Source: Sclerodactyla briareus (Eukaryota; Echinodermata; Holothuroidea; Dendrochirotida; Sclerodactylidae). From it: a DNA stretch of 64,000 bases. The notes under the pieces were generated by a model. That model was not told where the DNA came from and did not search any database. It was given only the letters and a program-made list of their open reading frames with translations. The stretch is from assembly GCA_026419785.1 (NCBI GenBank), contig JAODTK010001299.1, positions 62,001 through 126,000 on the forward strand, in the 5' to 3' direction. Shown piece after piece: positions 11,227 to 22,894 of this stretch. The translations under genes were made by a program, and so were the position numbers. The stretch's first letter is position 1, and the number at the start of each line of letters is the position of its first letter.

Positions 11227-11356
11227 CACTGTAATATTAACAAATTGCCAAGAATCGATCGCTAATGAGTTACCCATTTTGAGTAAATGTTTTGCCATGC
11301 GGGCTGCTAGTGAAACAATTGCCCAGGTTGTATTTGTACCCAACATTTTTAGAGTG
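11227..11356. mobile_element. Small palindromic MITE, CACTSTTAAAAA class
   Basis: The right end reads CAACATTTTTAGAGTG and the left end CACTGTAATATTAACAA, imperfect inverted termini enclosing about 100 bp. The terminus matches MITEs at 23893, 24373, 30659 and 39804. An open minus-strand frame across it is a by-product. Confidence 0.5.
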
Positions 11357-11399
11357 TACTATGGTCCTCCATTATTCTGTGCACCTTGCACTCTTTCAT

Positions 11400-12280
11400 T
11401 ATGATATTTGAAGTCACTATCGAAATCACCTTCTCGCACTCTTCGAATACTATAGCGTTGGGTAAAAGAATTGAAAATTCGCGAAATTGTGGAGAGAATT
11501 TAAACACCTGTTATTTTTGTTGTTGACGCCCTCATTAATGTGTGCACTCAACAATAGTTTGGACCTAAATTATGATGATTTTCTTGAAAAGTCACTTCAC
11601 AGGTCAAAAGGTGATGACTTCACAATAGAACTGCAATGTCGTTTGAAAAAATAATGGAAACAGTTGTCGATTTTCGTAATTAGGCTGCAGCTTTTGGGTA
11701 GATTTAGGTAGGGCGCAAAGTGTGCAAATCAATAGTAATTATACTGTTGGTCCTAATGATGATACAGGTTCCGTAGAATGTTATAGTAACATTTCGAAAA
11801 TGTTCCCGTTTATGCTTGCTGGGTGAATAACATAATGTTCACGACATATTGTGTGTTTTGCGATTACAGTGTATTCACTAACCCCTTCTGAGATCGGTCC
11901 TCTTATAACAGACCTCTTTAACTACACCAAGCCTGGCTGAAAAAAAAACGCCGAAATGGGGTTATCTAAAAAATATGGGCGGTTCGATTCCTAGTCAAGT
12001 TATCCCCAAGACTAAAGAATTGTTACGCGTATGTGTGTTCTGCATAAACAATGGAGTTGAAAGAAAAAACAATCCAGCACATGCCCTGCACGACTCAGGG
12101 ATCCGTGCGTGCCGCTAGATTAAACTTCAAGGTTATAACTTCTGAACCCTAACCTGCTGAACGCCCACGCACATCCTGACATCACTACACTGTTGCCTAG
12201 GGCTGTCGACTAGACGCAAACAATCTGTCTATATAGGCACGCTGCCATGCCTGAGAAGAGTTTAGCAATTGAAAACTTAC
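11400..12280. other. No supported gene
   Basis: Mostly unrecognised sequence. GGTTCGATTCC near 11977 is a perfect tRNA B-box match, but no tRNA fold or A box surrounds it. A 34-codon frame from an ATG near 12052 looks protein-like but is too short to call. Confidence 0.3.
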
Positions 12281-12350
12281 CTTCGGATACCTTCGGTCAC
12301 TTCCAAAACGCATTTATCCTATAACATGTTTTGTTTTCAAACAAGTCATT
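12281..12350 (-). other. Possible non-coding first exon of FABP copy 1
   Basis: On the minus strand CCGAAG is followed by GTAAGTTTTC, a strong donor 3.6 kb upstream of the copy 1 acceptor. That is the spacing seen for copies 2 (3.6 kb) and 3 (3.3 kb). The core promoter motif shared by copies 2 and 3 is not visible here, so this rests on donor and distance alone. Confidence 0.22.
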
Positions 12351-12417
12351 GAACACTACACGTTCAGCACAACGTTCAAGAATACGGTACCATAAAATCC
12401 ATTACTTCTATTTACAG

Positions 12418-12922
12418 CCTTAGGTGTTCAAAAAATAGCGATCACGGTCCTACAGAATTTTGAAAAAGGCTGTCGGCCATAACCCTATCTATCTTCACAT
12501 TCAACAAAATACAGTATAGATTAAACCGACTGGTGGTCTTCAAAGCCCTATGTCCATCATTTAGCAACTGGGTTTGGATATTTCCAGAACAGAGAGCAGG
12601 AAAGACAGCCTATGTGCGGGGTTTAAATTACAATAATCTGATCAGCAATCCAGAGTTCTATTATACCTTGGATAATATGATCTCACTGAACGTTGTATAT
12701 TGACAGATTTTATCCAGCTAATGATTTGCGCACCCCACACCAGTCACAGACCAAATTCCCTACTATGATAATCAAAATCTGCGGAGGGGGAAACCTCACG
12801 TGGTTGACAAAATGGCACACAACAGCGTAAAGTCATCCAACTGTTACCGCTGGTCAGTAATATCTCCCTCTGGATCCCAAACAAGATACATAAAAGTCTT
12901 ATTATATCCCCGCAACAACTGG
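12418..12922 (+). pseudogene. Unrecognised protein-coding block, frameshifted
   Basis: After an acceptor (CTATTTACAG) the plus strand reads LGVQKIAITVLQNFEKGC. A one-base shift leads into a long frame with FSNWVWIFPEQRAGKTAY and NPEFYYTLDNMISLNVV. Another shift gives YIDRFYPANDLRTPHQ and a third gives DQIPYYDNQNLRRGKPHVVD, with SNCYRWSVISPSGS towards the end. It stops at TGGTAA, where ACTG/GTAAAGT could be a donor. Four consecutive protein-like segments in register apart from 1-nt slips indicate one real coding exon broken in this assembly, or a young pseudogene. I do not recognise the family; the Trp/Tyr-rich, strand-like character suggests an extracellular beta-rich domain. The longest uninterrupted frame lacks an early Met, so a start-codon ORF search misses it. 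Confidence 0.5.
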
Positions 12923-12924
12923 TA

Positions 12925-13110
12925 AAGTGTTCGGGGGAATTATGGTTTTGGCCGTGCGTGCCCGCCGTTCTCCGCCGCCGCCGCCGCCGCGCGCCGCCGG
13001 GAAAACTTTAGGCGGTAGCGCCTAATTCTTTAACAGTTTATCCGATTGACCCAAACCTTGGTACACAGTCGTATGAGTAAATCTGGATATATAAGTCGAA
13101 AATGGCTATA
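12925..13110 (-). repeat. Family A 3'-end fragment, inverted, with GCC block
   Basis: Reverse complement of the family A end: ATTATGGTTTTGG, a (GCC)n block at about 12965-13000, then sequence matching the unit before it (TTTATCCGATTGACCCAAAC). Confidence 0.75.
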
Positions 13111-13740
13111 TCGTTTATTGTTGCCTTCTATTTGCAGGTTTTTCGCAAAAATTTTCAAGTTCGTGCGCATTTACACGAACGTGGGGTTGTGGTAGTTGTA
13201 TGGAGCCGAACAAACATGGCGACAATTTCAAGGTATCCGAGGTCAAGTTTGCATTTCTTTGGCCAGTAGCCTAATTATAGCATAATGAATGTGATTTTCA
13301 AAATGCATTGGATTTTCATGAAACTTGGTGAATAGGCCAACGATCAGTGCCGATGAATTTTCTAATGTGGCCGAGGTCACTGGAGGTCATCCTGCATTGA
13401 CTAATTTGCATAATAGTTGGCCCAATTAGCAATTAGGCAGATTTAGAAACTTTGTTGGTTCTCACAAAAATTGGGATAGGAACGTTCTAACAGTCCCAAT
13501 AAAATTATTTCAATGCGTTGGCGTGGAAATCACTGTAGGTCATTACGTGTGTTTGACTTACATATTCGTTAGCATAATTGGAAAATTAATGCAATTATTT
13601 TCTCAAATTTTAGGGATTTTGACGAAACTTTTGTTGTGAGAGGACCTACTACCAGTCCCTGATAAATTTATTCAATAGCCATCAAGATCACTGAGGGTTT
13701 TAAATTTGTGGGACTAATTTGCCTAATAGTTGTCCTGATC
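13110..13740. repeat. Diverged tandem units, no gene
   Basis: Repeating phrases such as GGAGGTCA, TTTGCATAATAGTTG and ATGAAACTTGGTGAATAGG at intervals of roughly 100-180 bp. An old decayed array with no coding frame. Confidence 0.5.
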
Positions 13741-15265
13741 AGTCAAAATGATGAGTTTCATACTTTTTCGCAATAACACATTGGAACCTGTTTTCATTGA
13801 ATGCAATATGCTTATCACCAGGAGGGAGACATCACATGGAGTGTAAAATTTTTATAAAACACGCCATGTCATTGAAGGTTCATTAAAGGTCACTTAGGGG
13901 TTTCACAAAAACTGAATTTTAGTACTTTTTCGGCAATAGCACTGGGTGCGGTTCATTCTAATGCAAAATGCTCCTGGAGTGGATGTATCAGATTGGTGAC
14001 CTGATGTGGTGACCTCTGACATGAATTGACCTCTGTTCGGGTGGCCATGTGGTTAAGGTCGAACCTGAATAAATGTTGCCTATTTAAGGAGGTACGGGCA
14101 AAAATAATAGAAACTGGTTTACTTTGGATATGGGATAGAGCGTTGTGTGCTTTGATGGAGGGAAACAACTCCCGCTTTCATCGGACAAGTACTTTGGTAG
14201 TTACAAGGGTCGAAGTTCAATTTATACCTTTCTTCGCAATAACATCGGACATGGTCATTGGAATGCATCTGCTTCTAGGAGTGGATGCATCACATGGCGT
14301 GTAACCATTTTCATAAAAACCGCATGTCATGGAAGGTCATTAAAGTTCACTAGGGGTTCAAAACTGATTTTCGTACTTTTCGGCAATAGCACTGGGTGCG
14401 TTCTTCAGAATGCGAACTGCTCCTAGGATTGGATGTATCACATGGAGAGTAACAATCTCATAAAAACTGTCAAATAATTAACATTCGGGTCCACTTAGGG
14501 GACACAAATGTTTTTGGCTATACTCGGAGAACTTGCATAGCTGCGAAGGCTGGATTGTTAACCATTGTGATATACTTGTTTGACCTGCATGTTGTTGATG
14601 ACCTCTGACCTGAATTTGACCTCTGTCGGGTGGCCATGTGTTTGAAGGTCGCAACGCTTGAATAAATGGGCCTATTTAAGGAGTTACGGCAAAAATATAG
14701 AAACTGGTTATTTTGGATATGTGATAGAGCTTGTGATGCTTATATGGAGGGAAACACTCCCCTTCGATCGGACAGTTACTTTGTTAGTTACAAGGGGTCG
14801 CAGTTCAATTTTATTCCCTTTCCGCAAATACCGTGTGACATGTTCATTGGATGCATCTCTTTTCAGAGTGGATGCATCACAGGAGTGTACATTTCTCATA
14901 AAAACCGCCATGTCATTGAAGGTCATTAAAGGTCACTTTATGGGTCAAAACACTGATTTTAGTACTTTTTTTCGGCAATAGCACTGGGTGTGTTCACAGA
15001 ATTCAAAATGCTCCAGGAGTGGATGTATCACATGGAGAAAAACAATTTTCAAAAACCGTCATATCATTAAAGGGCATTCGGTGTCACTGTAAGGGTGCAC
15101 AAACTGTTTTTTCGGCTCATAAATCGGAGACTGAATATCTGCGAGGCTGGATGGTTCACATTGTATATAATTGTTGACCTGCAGCTGTGTGACCTCTGAC
15201 CTGAATTTGACCTCCTGTCGGGTGGCCAGGTGCGTAAAGGTCGAATATTGACTAACTGTGCTTTT
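13740..15265 (+). repeat. About 590-bp tandem array with DR1-like motifs
   Basis: GTGGCCATGTG plus GGTCGAA-like sequence recurs at about 14041, 14633 and 15222, a 590-bp period. Each unit contains GCACTGGGTG, AAAATGCTCC, GTGGATGTATCACATGG and TGTCATTGAAGGTCATTAAA. Two units carry TGACCTCTGACCT (14599-14611 and 15190-15202), a perfect DR1 arrangement of nuclear-receptor half-sites. The open frames within are by-products. Confidence 0.85.
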
Positions 15266-15343
15266 TAAGGGGACGCACCTTGTCCGGGGGCTGTAGGGGT
15301 GCCTCATACACCTAAACAGTGCATTATGGAATGAACCATTTAC

Positions 15344-15589
15344 CTGTACACTTGTCGCTTCACTTCAACAAGTCTATAAATGTCTCCGTTCCACGAATAT
15401 TGTCCGGTTTTCTGTTCACCACCAAATGTCTTGAATAAGAGATCGGGGTATAGACGTCGGCCGTTTATCCCGCGCCCGACATTTTCTAGTTTTACAGGAA
15501 TTCCACATTGAAACATTAGGTAGGCCCTTTTGCATTTGAGCTCTTCGCGTGGAACCACCAATCCGCCAATCCATAGTGAGCGCGTGCTG
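15344..15589 (-). CDS. Coding exon of an unrecognised gene (third visible exon)
   Basis: Bounded by acceptor CGATCCCAG and donor GTACAG/GTAAAT. The frame reads STRSLWIGGLVVPREEL, FQCGIPVKLENVGRGIN and KTGQYSWNGDIYRLVEVKRQ. It begins with one base completing a codon left by the exon at 15701-15811 and ends with two bases over. Length 246 bp, no internal stop. No known family recognised; Cys, Trp and Tyr placement suggests a folded extracellular domain. The next exon would lie within or beyond the 590-bp array and is not visible. Confidence 0.5.
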
Positions 15590-15700
15590 CTGGGATCGAT
15601 TCGAGAGGGGGTGGTAGACATTGTACGGCATTATTGCATAAGTTTATACGCCATGCAATTTTATTAAACTTGGTGAATTTATATAGAAAAGGCCACTTAC

Positions 15701-15811
15701 TTGATTTGAGTTTGGGTAGTGGAATTCGAAATCGTCTTGAAGCTGAGTCTGAGATCCGTTGCAGACAACACACGTGGAGGCAAGAGGGTGGTTGGTGAGT
15801 CATAGAATCTC
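15701..15811 (-). CDS. Coding exon of an unrecognised gene (second visible exon)
   Basis: Acceptor TTTTTTAAATAG and donor ATCAA/GTAAGT enclose 111 bp reading RFYDSPTTLLPPRVLSATDL then RLSFKTISNSTTQTQI. The leftover two bases join exactly with the first base of the next exon (15589) across a 111-bp intron, keeping the frame open and creating another Asn-Ser-Thr. This phase match is the best evidence that the gene is real. NST sites suggest a secreted or surface protein. Confidence 0.5.
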
Positions 15812-15910
15812 CTATTTAAAAAACCATCGCTGCACTGGGCTGATGGGCGGAAGCCAACATGTACAGGTGTTCATACAGTAGGCTGTAGAGAGATAAAACT
15901 ACCTCGGCAT

Positions 15911-16120
15911 TTAGCATATGACAACCAATACCCTGGGACGACTGTTGACACAACGGTGATTATTGGTATCTGTGTACACAACCAGCCTATTACATAATAT
16001 ACCTGGGAATAGTTCCCTCATATAGGACCTGTTATGGGAGTTGTTTGGGTACCGGTTACCCCATACTCGGGACAGAATTCCGAGGTGAAACGCCACCAGG
16101 ATAATAATCATATTTTCCAT
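15911..16120 (-). CDS. Possible first exon with signal peptide, same gene
   Basis: An ATG at 16120 starts MENMIIILVAFHLGILSRVW, a good signal peptide with a hydrophobic core, followed by a hydrophilic stretch with two Asn-glycosylation sequons. It lies 100 bp upstream of the exon at 15811 on the same strand. Candidate donors (CCCAG/GTATAT, CCG/GTACCC) exist, but only the weaker fits the phase, so the junction is unresolved. The full open frame runs to 15911. Confidence 0.35.
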   Translation of the reverse strand: MENMIIILVAFHLGILSRVWGNRYPNNSHNRSYMRELFPGILCNRLVVYTDTNNHRCVNSRPRVLVVIC

Positions 16121-16354
16121 TTATCCTGAGTGAACCAAACATGGAAGGCAGCCAGAGTACCAGTATTATATCCAATGTTCATGATTGCCATTAAAATCAT
16201 CACGGTACCATCAATAACTAAAAACGACATATACCCTGATAGTTAGTGAAGTATATGGCAGTCTACTTTCGAGAAGGGGGGGGGGGGTTCAGTTGAAGTA
16301 CAATGCCATTTCTTCCTTGACGGAGTCAGGAGAATCTATAAAGTCATGACGTTT

Positions 16355-16412
16355 TGCAGGTGCATGTGTGTGTGTGCGTACGTGTGTGTGCGTGTGTGCG
16401 CACACACGTGCG
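16355..16412. repeat. GT-rich microsatellite
   Basis: Imperfect (GT)n with CGTACG and GCGCAC palindromic interruptions. A poly-G run of about 12 lies just upstream near 16276. Confidence 0.9.
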
Positions 16413-16439
16413 TGTGTGATGCCTGGCTTTTGCACAATA

Positions 16440-18115
16440 GCTGTACCCCACCTGAAATGGATGAACAAATGAAGCTCATTGGTTCCCCATGAAGAGTATA
16501 TGATCCCTAGGTTTTGGGTCCAGGTCAAAAGTAATCTGAGGTAAACAAAGGTCAGAGCTCGGAAATCTTGACAACACGACGAGTCAAAATGCTTGTTCCG
16601 ATCTGGAAATTGGTATAATGTCTCTTGTAAAAAATACAAGAAACCTATCATTTTCAGTGTAGACCGGGGGGGTCATGCGGGGCAAGAAAGAATATAAATA
16701 TGAGTAATTGTAGCTTGTTAATAAGTTCACTTGACTCCACCTAGATGTATGAATCTCATACTTGGTATGTGGGTTCTCCATAATGAGCACCTGGTACCAT
16801 TGGTCATCGTCATCTAGGTCACCGTGAAGTCGAATCTGCCAAATGTTGTTAACACTGTAAGTCCAGGCTGCTCAGTCCGGTCCAGTTGAAAGTCAGTAGT
16901 ATTGCCTTTTGTGTGTTTGTGTGTGAAGTGCATGAGCTCTGTTTTCGTGTAGACCGGTGTCAATTCAGGCAGAAGGAGGGAATATTCCAGCCGATTTCAG
17001 CTGGCTGACACGATAACTCGCACTACCTGTGTTTTTCGAGCTAATATTTGGTATGTGGATTTCTCATTATTAATCCACGAGTCTGCAAATCAAGACCAGA
17101 ATGCTTAGTTCGATTACGCTGGAATTTGGGATACAGCTCTCTCGCATAGTAGTCTGGGGATCAGTTCATCAGCATTGGGGAATGGGAAATGTGATTTTTT
17201 GGAAGCAAACTTTAGCTTGTTAAATGATTTTTTGTACACTCCACCTGGATGGATAAGCTCATTCTCGGTATGTGGGTCCCCCATAGTGATTTCATGTTCC
17301 CCATTGGTTTGGAATCAGATCTTTGGTTAATGGTTATCCTGAGGTAAAATGAGTTCGAGTTTGTAAGCTTTGTTAACACGCTCCAACATGCTTAGTCCCA
17401 TCAAGGTAAAATTCTCTATAATGCTTTCTTGTGAAAAGTGAAAAACACTAATGTTTTTGTTGTGGGTCGGAGTTATGTTGGGCAAAAAAAAAAAGGGGGG
17501 AATCGAGAAAAAGTTGATATTTTGATTAAATTTACCTTATTGATGGGGTAACTCGACCAGACCATGATGGGAATGAGGCTAATATTGAGCATGTTGGTGC
17601 TCCTCATTAGGTCACATGATCTCTATTGTTTTAGGGTCAGGTCATAGATCATAGATCAGCCCTGGTGAGAGAGTCTAACGTTCCGAAAAATCAGATCAAC
17701 ACGATAAGTCCAAAATGCTTGGGATTTTTATAGGAAGTATTTGACCCCTACAGGCTTTGATTGATGATTTCCATTGATGATCTTTATTAAGCATTCATTT
17801 GTCAAAAGGAAAACATCCAAGACCAAAATGAGGAGCAAGTTTATTCCAAATGAACTGCAACGTTCCAAAATGCATAAATGCCGCAATGGTCGTAAAATCG
17901 CAACATTTGGTAACTTGCCTCTGGTGACCTTGAAATTATCGCCATGTTTTCTTCCGGACACAACCAAGTTCCCACATGTACCAGTTCGTATGAATCGGAC
18001 AAACTTCATTTTCCGCTATATTTTGGCAGATTTTAGCTTGTTGACACAATGAATGAATCTCACCTAGATGGAAGAGGCTCATACTGGTTATGTAGGTTCC
18101 CATTAATAAGCACAT
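16440..18115. repeat. Diverged tandem array, TTGGTATGTGGGTT class
   Basis: The phrase TCATACTTGGTATGTGGGTT and its variants recur near 16760, 17042, 17260, 17580 and 18080. They are accompanied by AGCTTGTTAA, CCACCTAGATGG and CATGATCTCTATTG-like lines. Units are unequal, 220-500 bp. A family A-like unit sits at 17880-18010. No exon is supported. Confidence 0.6.
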
Positions 18116-19235
18116 GAAATATTCGGGGAAGGGGGGGGGGGGGTGAGGTGCACCGTCAGACAACTTGGGGCAACGTCACCGCTTTTCCATGGCCAAAGAA
18201 GCGTTGTGCTGACGTTGAGAATTTCCGTTAGGCGGCGGCTCCTACGTTTGCCGAACTGTTGAGTGTTCCTAGACTGGTTAGGTGCTCGTGGACTTATAAT
18301 GATGGCCCAACGTATAATAGTCAATGGCTGGCTACACACGTTTTTAAACCATGGACATATCAGCCAGCGGTTTTCTAGTGTTGGTTACTTGTGAGGCTGA
18401 TGTTTTTCTGTCAACACAACGCTTCGCGAACGACTCTAAACGTTACACTATACAAGCGCGCTATGTCCGGGTAGTTACTGGATCTCCGAAGTGACGAGTA
18501 AAATATCGTGGGTGTATCTTCTACTTCAAGCGATAGGGTCCAACAACTGGGGGATATACAAAGATACCACAAGCCTTGTGATTCCTTGCCTGATTTTCAG
18601 TAAGATGCAATTACTGACAGAGTTGGTGTACGTGAGCTGTCAGTAAAGATTTGATTGACTTCATTATATTGATGTCGAGTTAAGCATGGGCGTCAATCCA
18701 TTTCAAAACGTGGGGGACGAGGCGGACTGGCGATACACTATCTAAGCGGAGCGCCACCATTGGTTGGCGCGTAGCGGACCAGGAAAAATTTGGTTGTTAT
18801 ACCTCCCAGATCGCCGGAAATGGCACTTGCCGTGCCTGATTGCAAACATCTAAATGTGCAAATTTTGTGAAAGGAACATGTTGAATGAAGAGTTGCCAGC
18901 ATTCTCAGCCTCTTTATATGTTTCTGAAAGAAAATGTCAGCAAGTGACTACAAACAAGAACATACCAAGATCCCACTGCAGGTTTACAATTTGGTTACCT
19001 TGGAACAGATTCAATGAGGAATTTTGAATGAAATGGGTCACTCAGAATGCAGGAAACGGTACTTTCGGTACACCAAAGATACATCCAGCGGCGTTCGTCG
19101 TCGTTCGGTAGCTAGGTTTGTTTTTAGTGGGCGGAGCTGAGGAAAGGTGGATTTCCTAATTCCCTCGCAAAAGGTTCGCTGTTTCGGTGGCCATAGATGC
19201 AATTTGGTGCAATATAGCACTCCAAAACACTCACT
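18116..19235. other. No gene recognised
   Basis: Starts with a poly-G run (about 15). No open frame with splice context was found on either strand. Confidence 0.4.
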
Positions 19236-19960
19236 TCACTCCAGAAATAATTTCGCATTTTCCGCATGTCCTTATAGATGCGACTTGCTGCTCTGAATCT
19301 TGGTGCCTTTCGCTGCCAAATCGAATCGGGGGCAGTAAGATTTAGTAAGTTGACATCTCACTTTTCAGAGGACCGCCGAATACCCCCTCCTTCACTTTAA
19401 AAATGTTTGCATTTCAGGTGGCATTAGATGCAGTCTGATGCATCATGACACTCCTAAACACTCACGTTGTTCAAGAAATTATTTTGAATTTTCACGTCCT
19501 CAGATGCGACTTGCTACTCAAGATCTCTGATTTTCTTTTCCAAATTGTACTGAGCTCATGTGCAGTGAGTAGGCTCTTCTTTGATAGTTGGTGTCATTCT
19601 TACCTAACAACGGACCGGTATCGCGCGGAAAATTTTGGCATGTTTTTCGGACATTATATCAAAAATTTCCCCAGTCAGCAGAAGATTCGGAAATTGGGCT
19701 TTTGCCCTATTACTTTTGCCTTCTCGCGGCCAAAATTTTTCACGAATTTTTGTCATTAGTGCCCCTAATTTCTCGTCTCAGAAAATGTGAAGGCAGCCTG
19801 CCCCCCCCCATTCGTAAAAATAATTTGGCATTTTCACATGTCCTTAGATGCAATTTGTTGCTCTGAATCGTGTGATGTTTTTCTGCCAAATTGGGCAGGG
19901 AGTGTTAATCTTTGTGAGGTGATCGAAATCTCACTTTTCAGGGTCCGTCAAGATCCTCCA
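19236..19960 (+). repeat. Diverged tandem repeat, ATGTCCTTAGATGC class
   Basis: Three units carrying AATAATTTGGCATTTTC, then ATGTCCTTAGATGC and TTGCTGCTCTGAATC, start near 19240, 19470 and 19812. The two overlapping open frames at 19445-19866 lie inside the units and are not genes. Confidence 0.65.
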
Positions 19961-21060
19961 GTCAGTCCAGACTAGATGACCCAGGTCATGTATTTTTCTC
20001 TGCCACGTTCCCCTTTCGTTCCAAAAGATTGCCCGAAATCATAAAGTTATCGAATTTCATTGAGTTCACAGATGACCGAAACCGGTACGTAAAATACACG
20101 CTCGAACTTTTGCACAATTTTGTTACATTTAATTTGAAAAAAAAAAAAAAAAACCTTCGCATCCTCTCCTGAATTTCGCATTGTCTTTTTGAAATTTTGA
20201 TCAATTCCTGTCTAGATATTCTCTCTCAATTCTTTTTATACCTTTCGGCGTCTCATTTTGGACCATGGTAATTTCTTTGTCGAATTGAGTGCTAAGATGG
20301 GAGGCGGGAGCTTCCTCCTCGTAGGTTCACGCCTTCAGCTGATATCCAGGACGCTATTTGATATTTTAGTCCCATGCAGAATTATAACAGTGCACTAGCC
20401 TATGTGAAAAATGCTTGAGGGTCAATTTGCGGACTTTTAACACAAGCTATTTCCGCATTGGTTGTACGTGAATTTAATTCCTACCATAATCCCTCATCAT
20501 AACAATGTACACTACTGATTGCTCTACAATACCGACAGCCAATCACGGCGGTCGTTGTAAACATGTGTGTTAATTGACGAAAAAAATATTATTTTTGCGA
20601 AATTGTGCACATGAAAAATAGAATAGGGATTTTCACACCCGAGGAGTAGGGGGGTGGTACATCCGCCCCCACATTCATCACTGGGGGAGGGGGCTCTGCA
20701 CCCCGATTCCTACGCCCTTGGTCGAACCGCGCCTGATGAATTAGTTTCAGGGCAAAGAACACGGACTTTTATTTATTCAAGTGGAATAAAGGAGACTTTA
20801 TTCTTTAGGATTCGGACCTTGATTGGCCAAATTTTTGAGAAGTTTCCATACGTCAAGCAATAAACGATGAACGAAGGCACACTAATCTGTAGGCTCTGCA
20901 GTTGCCCGGTCGGCTAGAATGACGCGCCTAATCGAATCGGCGCATTGCAAATTGTAATGTTGGGGTATAACGCTATTTGTTGAATTCGAAGATGTCGGTA
21001 AATGTTATTAGTTAATCAAGTTTGGAAACGTGAGTAAAAAGCTGTTCAGATGGAGTAAGC
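19961..21060. other. No gene recognised
   Basis: Unremarkable sequence with an A run of about 17 at 20139 and a degraded G/C-rich MITE-like piece near 20645-20735. Confidence 0.4.
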
Positions 21061-21193
21061 AAGGATGTAGTCGAGAACCGGTCTCGGTCTTGAATTATTT
21101 CGAGTAACTGGTCTCGATCAGACCGCCATACCTACATTGTATAGACTCAAGATTTGGCTGGTCTCGGGCTATCCAGGTCTCAACTACATCCCT
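21061..21193. mobile_element. Short inverted-repeat element, GGATGTAGTCGAGA ends
   Basis: Left end AGGATGTAGTCGAGAACC, right end GGTCTCAACTACATCCC, about 130 bp apart, with TCTCG-rich interior. The ends are inverted repeats; no target duplication is clear. Confidence 0.5.
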
Positions 21194-21689
21194 GGAAGTA
21201 GGCTCTAACTGAAGGTAAACCGTTCGAAGATAATACCATCAATCTAAGATCATATGTTGTTTTGAACGAGTCAGTTATTGAATCATTTTTTTTTAACGTT
21301 TTGAAGAAAACATATATTCTTCAGGAAACGGGTGACAAAACTCATGCTCCATTCTTGGCATTGCAATCGTAAAAAAAACACAACCGCGCGCGAAGCGCGT
21401 GCAAAAATAAGGCGACCATAGCGAAATTCTAAGCGGTCGAGGTTCAATGAATATTGGAAGTGAACTTCTCCAGGGCTCAGCAGCTCATTGAAGGAAGTCA
21501 ATTTAGCGTCAAGTCTGAGTCAATGGGCCGGCAAATTGTGGGGAGTTCTATGCAATTTCAGCTACTGTAGAATGTTGCCTTGTAAACAGTTGTCTAGGCA
21601 ATGTCCATCTATGAATATTAATTAGATCGTCAACGGAAAACAGCATGGACCTTCTGCTCACTATATATTCTGACTGTGAGGCATCCACA

Positions 21690-22200
21690 ACTCACTCATA
21701 AGAGTGCTGTTTCGGACGAGTTCGAAAGTGGGCATCACTGAACGTCTACTGCCCTCTATTTTGCAGTCTTTACACGAAAATAGTGAGATTATCCGATTTT
21801 CACGAAACTTGGTGGTGGGGACAAAGGTTAGTCCCGAAAAACCTGACGACGATTTCAAGGTCACCGAAGGTAAATTTGTGTTTTTCCCGTAATTTTGCTA
21901 ACTTTGTCTCAGATTTGAACAAAACTCGGTGGATGTGGACTGTTGGTGGTCCTAAACAAATTGAAGGTCATTCAAGGTCACGGGAGGTCAAATTTGCATG
22001 AATCATGCGTGTTTCTAACTTTTTCATATTGGAACAATTTTGGGGGAATGTGGACTACAGTTGGACCAGTACAACAGGTAGGGCCTTTTCAAAGTCACTG
22101 GAGGTCAAATGGACATAATTTAATGTATCTCTCTTGAACGAGGTTCACAAAGGTTGTTTCTGCGGAGATATACACGTCGGCGGTTTACCCGCCTCCCCGT
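21690..22200 (-). repeat. Composite repeat family A, inverted copy
   Basis: Contains TTTCACGAAACTTGGTGG-type units, AAGGTCACCGAAGG and, at the right, TACACGTCGGCGGTTTACCC, the hairpin end of the family in reverse orientation. Open frames here are by-products. Confidence 0.7.
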
Positions 22201-22204
22201 CTGG

Positions 22205-22860
22205 TTAACAATGAAGCCAGACGATACAGTACCATAGTGATTGAAGTACTCATCACTGACGTTAACATATGAACTTCGACGAGAAGAGACGGTTGTTGAG
22301 ATAGTGGCGCTTTGTGATTTTGCTACTGAGCCTCGCCCGCATAACGATCAATATTAGTTCCGCGCCAAAACAAACCTTCTACTCACCATGGAGCATCCTC
22401 TACCCAATATGGAGCAATACTTATTTCCGTCTTCCAGTTATCGCATCTACGAGAATTTCCAGTAAAACGACTTGTAGCCAAGCCCCTCATGACTATTATT
22501 AAAGAACAACAAAACAACAGCTATTGGTATACCTCACTGGTGCTACTTAAACGAGTTCGACGAAAACCATGCCTGCCATTGCAGAGATATTACATTTTGT
22601 GCTGCTGCTTTTGAGCCCCGCGCTCCGAAGAATATCAATAGGATCGTCTTCGAACCCGAAAAAAGAACACTTTCTCAATATGAGGAATCCACCAGCCAAA
22701 TATAGGAGCAATACCTCCCTCCTCTCTCTCTCTACCCCCTCTCTGTCTCTGCCTTCCATTTATCGTTTCTTACAATAATTTTATCAGTGGAACGACTTGT
22801 AGCCACGCCCCTCATGAAAAATAATGAGGACCAGCAATAAGCGACCACGTGGTTGTCTGT
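22205..22860. repeat. Dispersed repeat family F, several pieces
   Basis: CGACTTGTAGCCACGCCCCTCATGA-like lines near 22470 and 22790, plus ACCATAGTGATTGAAGTACTC near 22230. They match 23560-23760. A CT-rich tract lies at 22710-22755. Confidence 0.55.
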
Positions 22861-22894
22861 CTGTGACACCCTTTGTGAACACGCTGAATGTTGA

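Noticed and set aside
11144-11404. Protein-like frames on both strands near 11.2 kb
   Set aside because: They cover a CACTSTTAAAAA-type MITE, whose inverted ends create the open frames.
11977-11987. Perfect tRNA B box GGTTCGATTCC
   Set aside because: No A box at the right distance and no cloverleaf fold.
14026-14981. Several 87-107 codon frames
   Set aside because: They repeat with the 590-bp array and shift frame between units.
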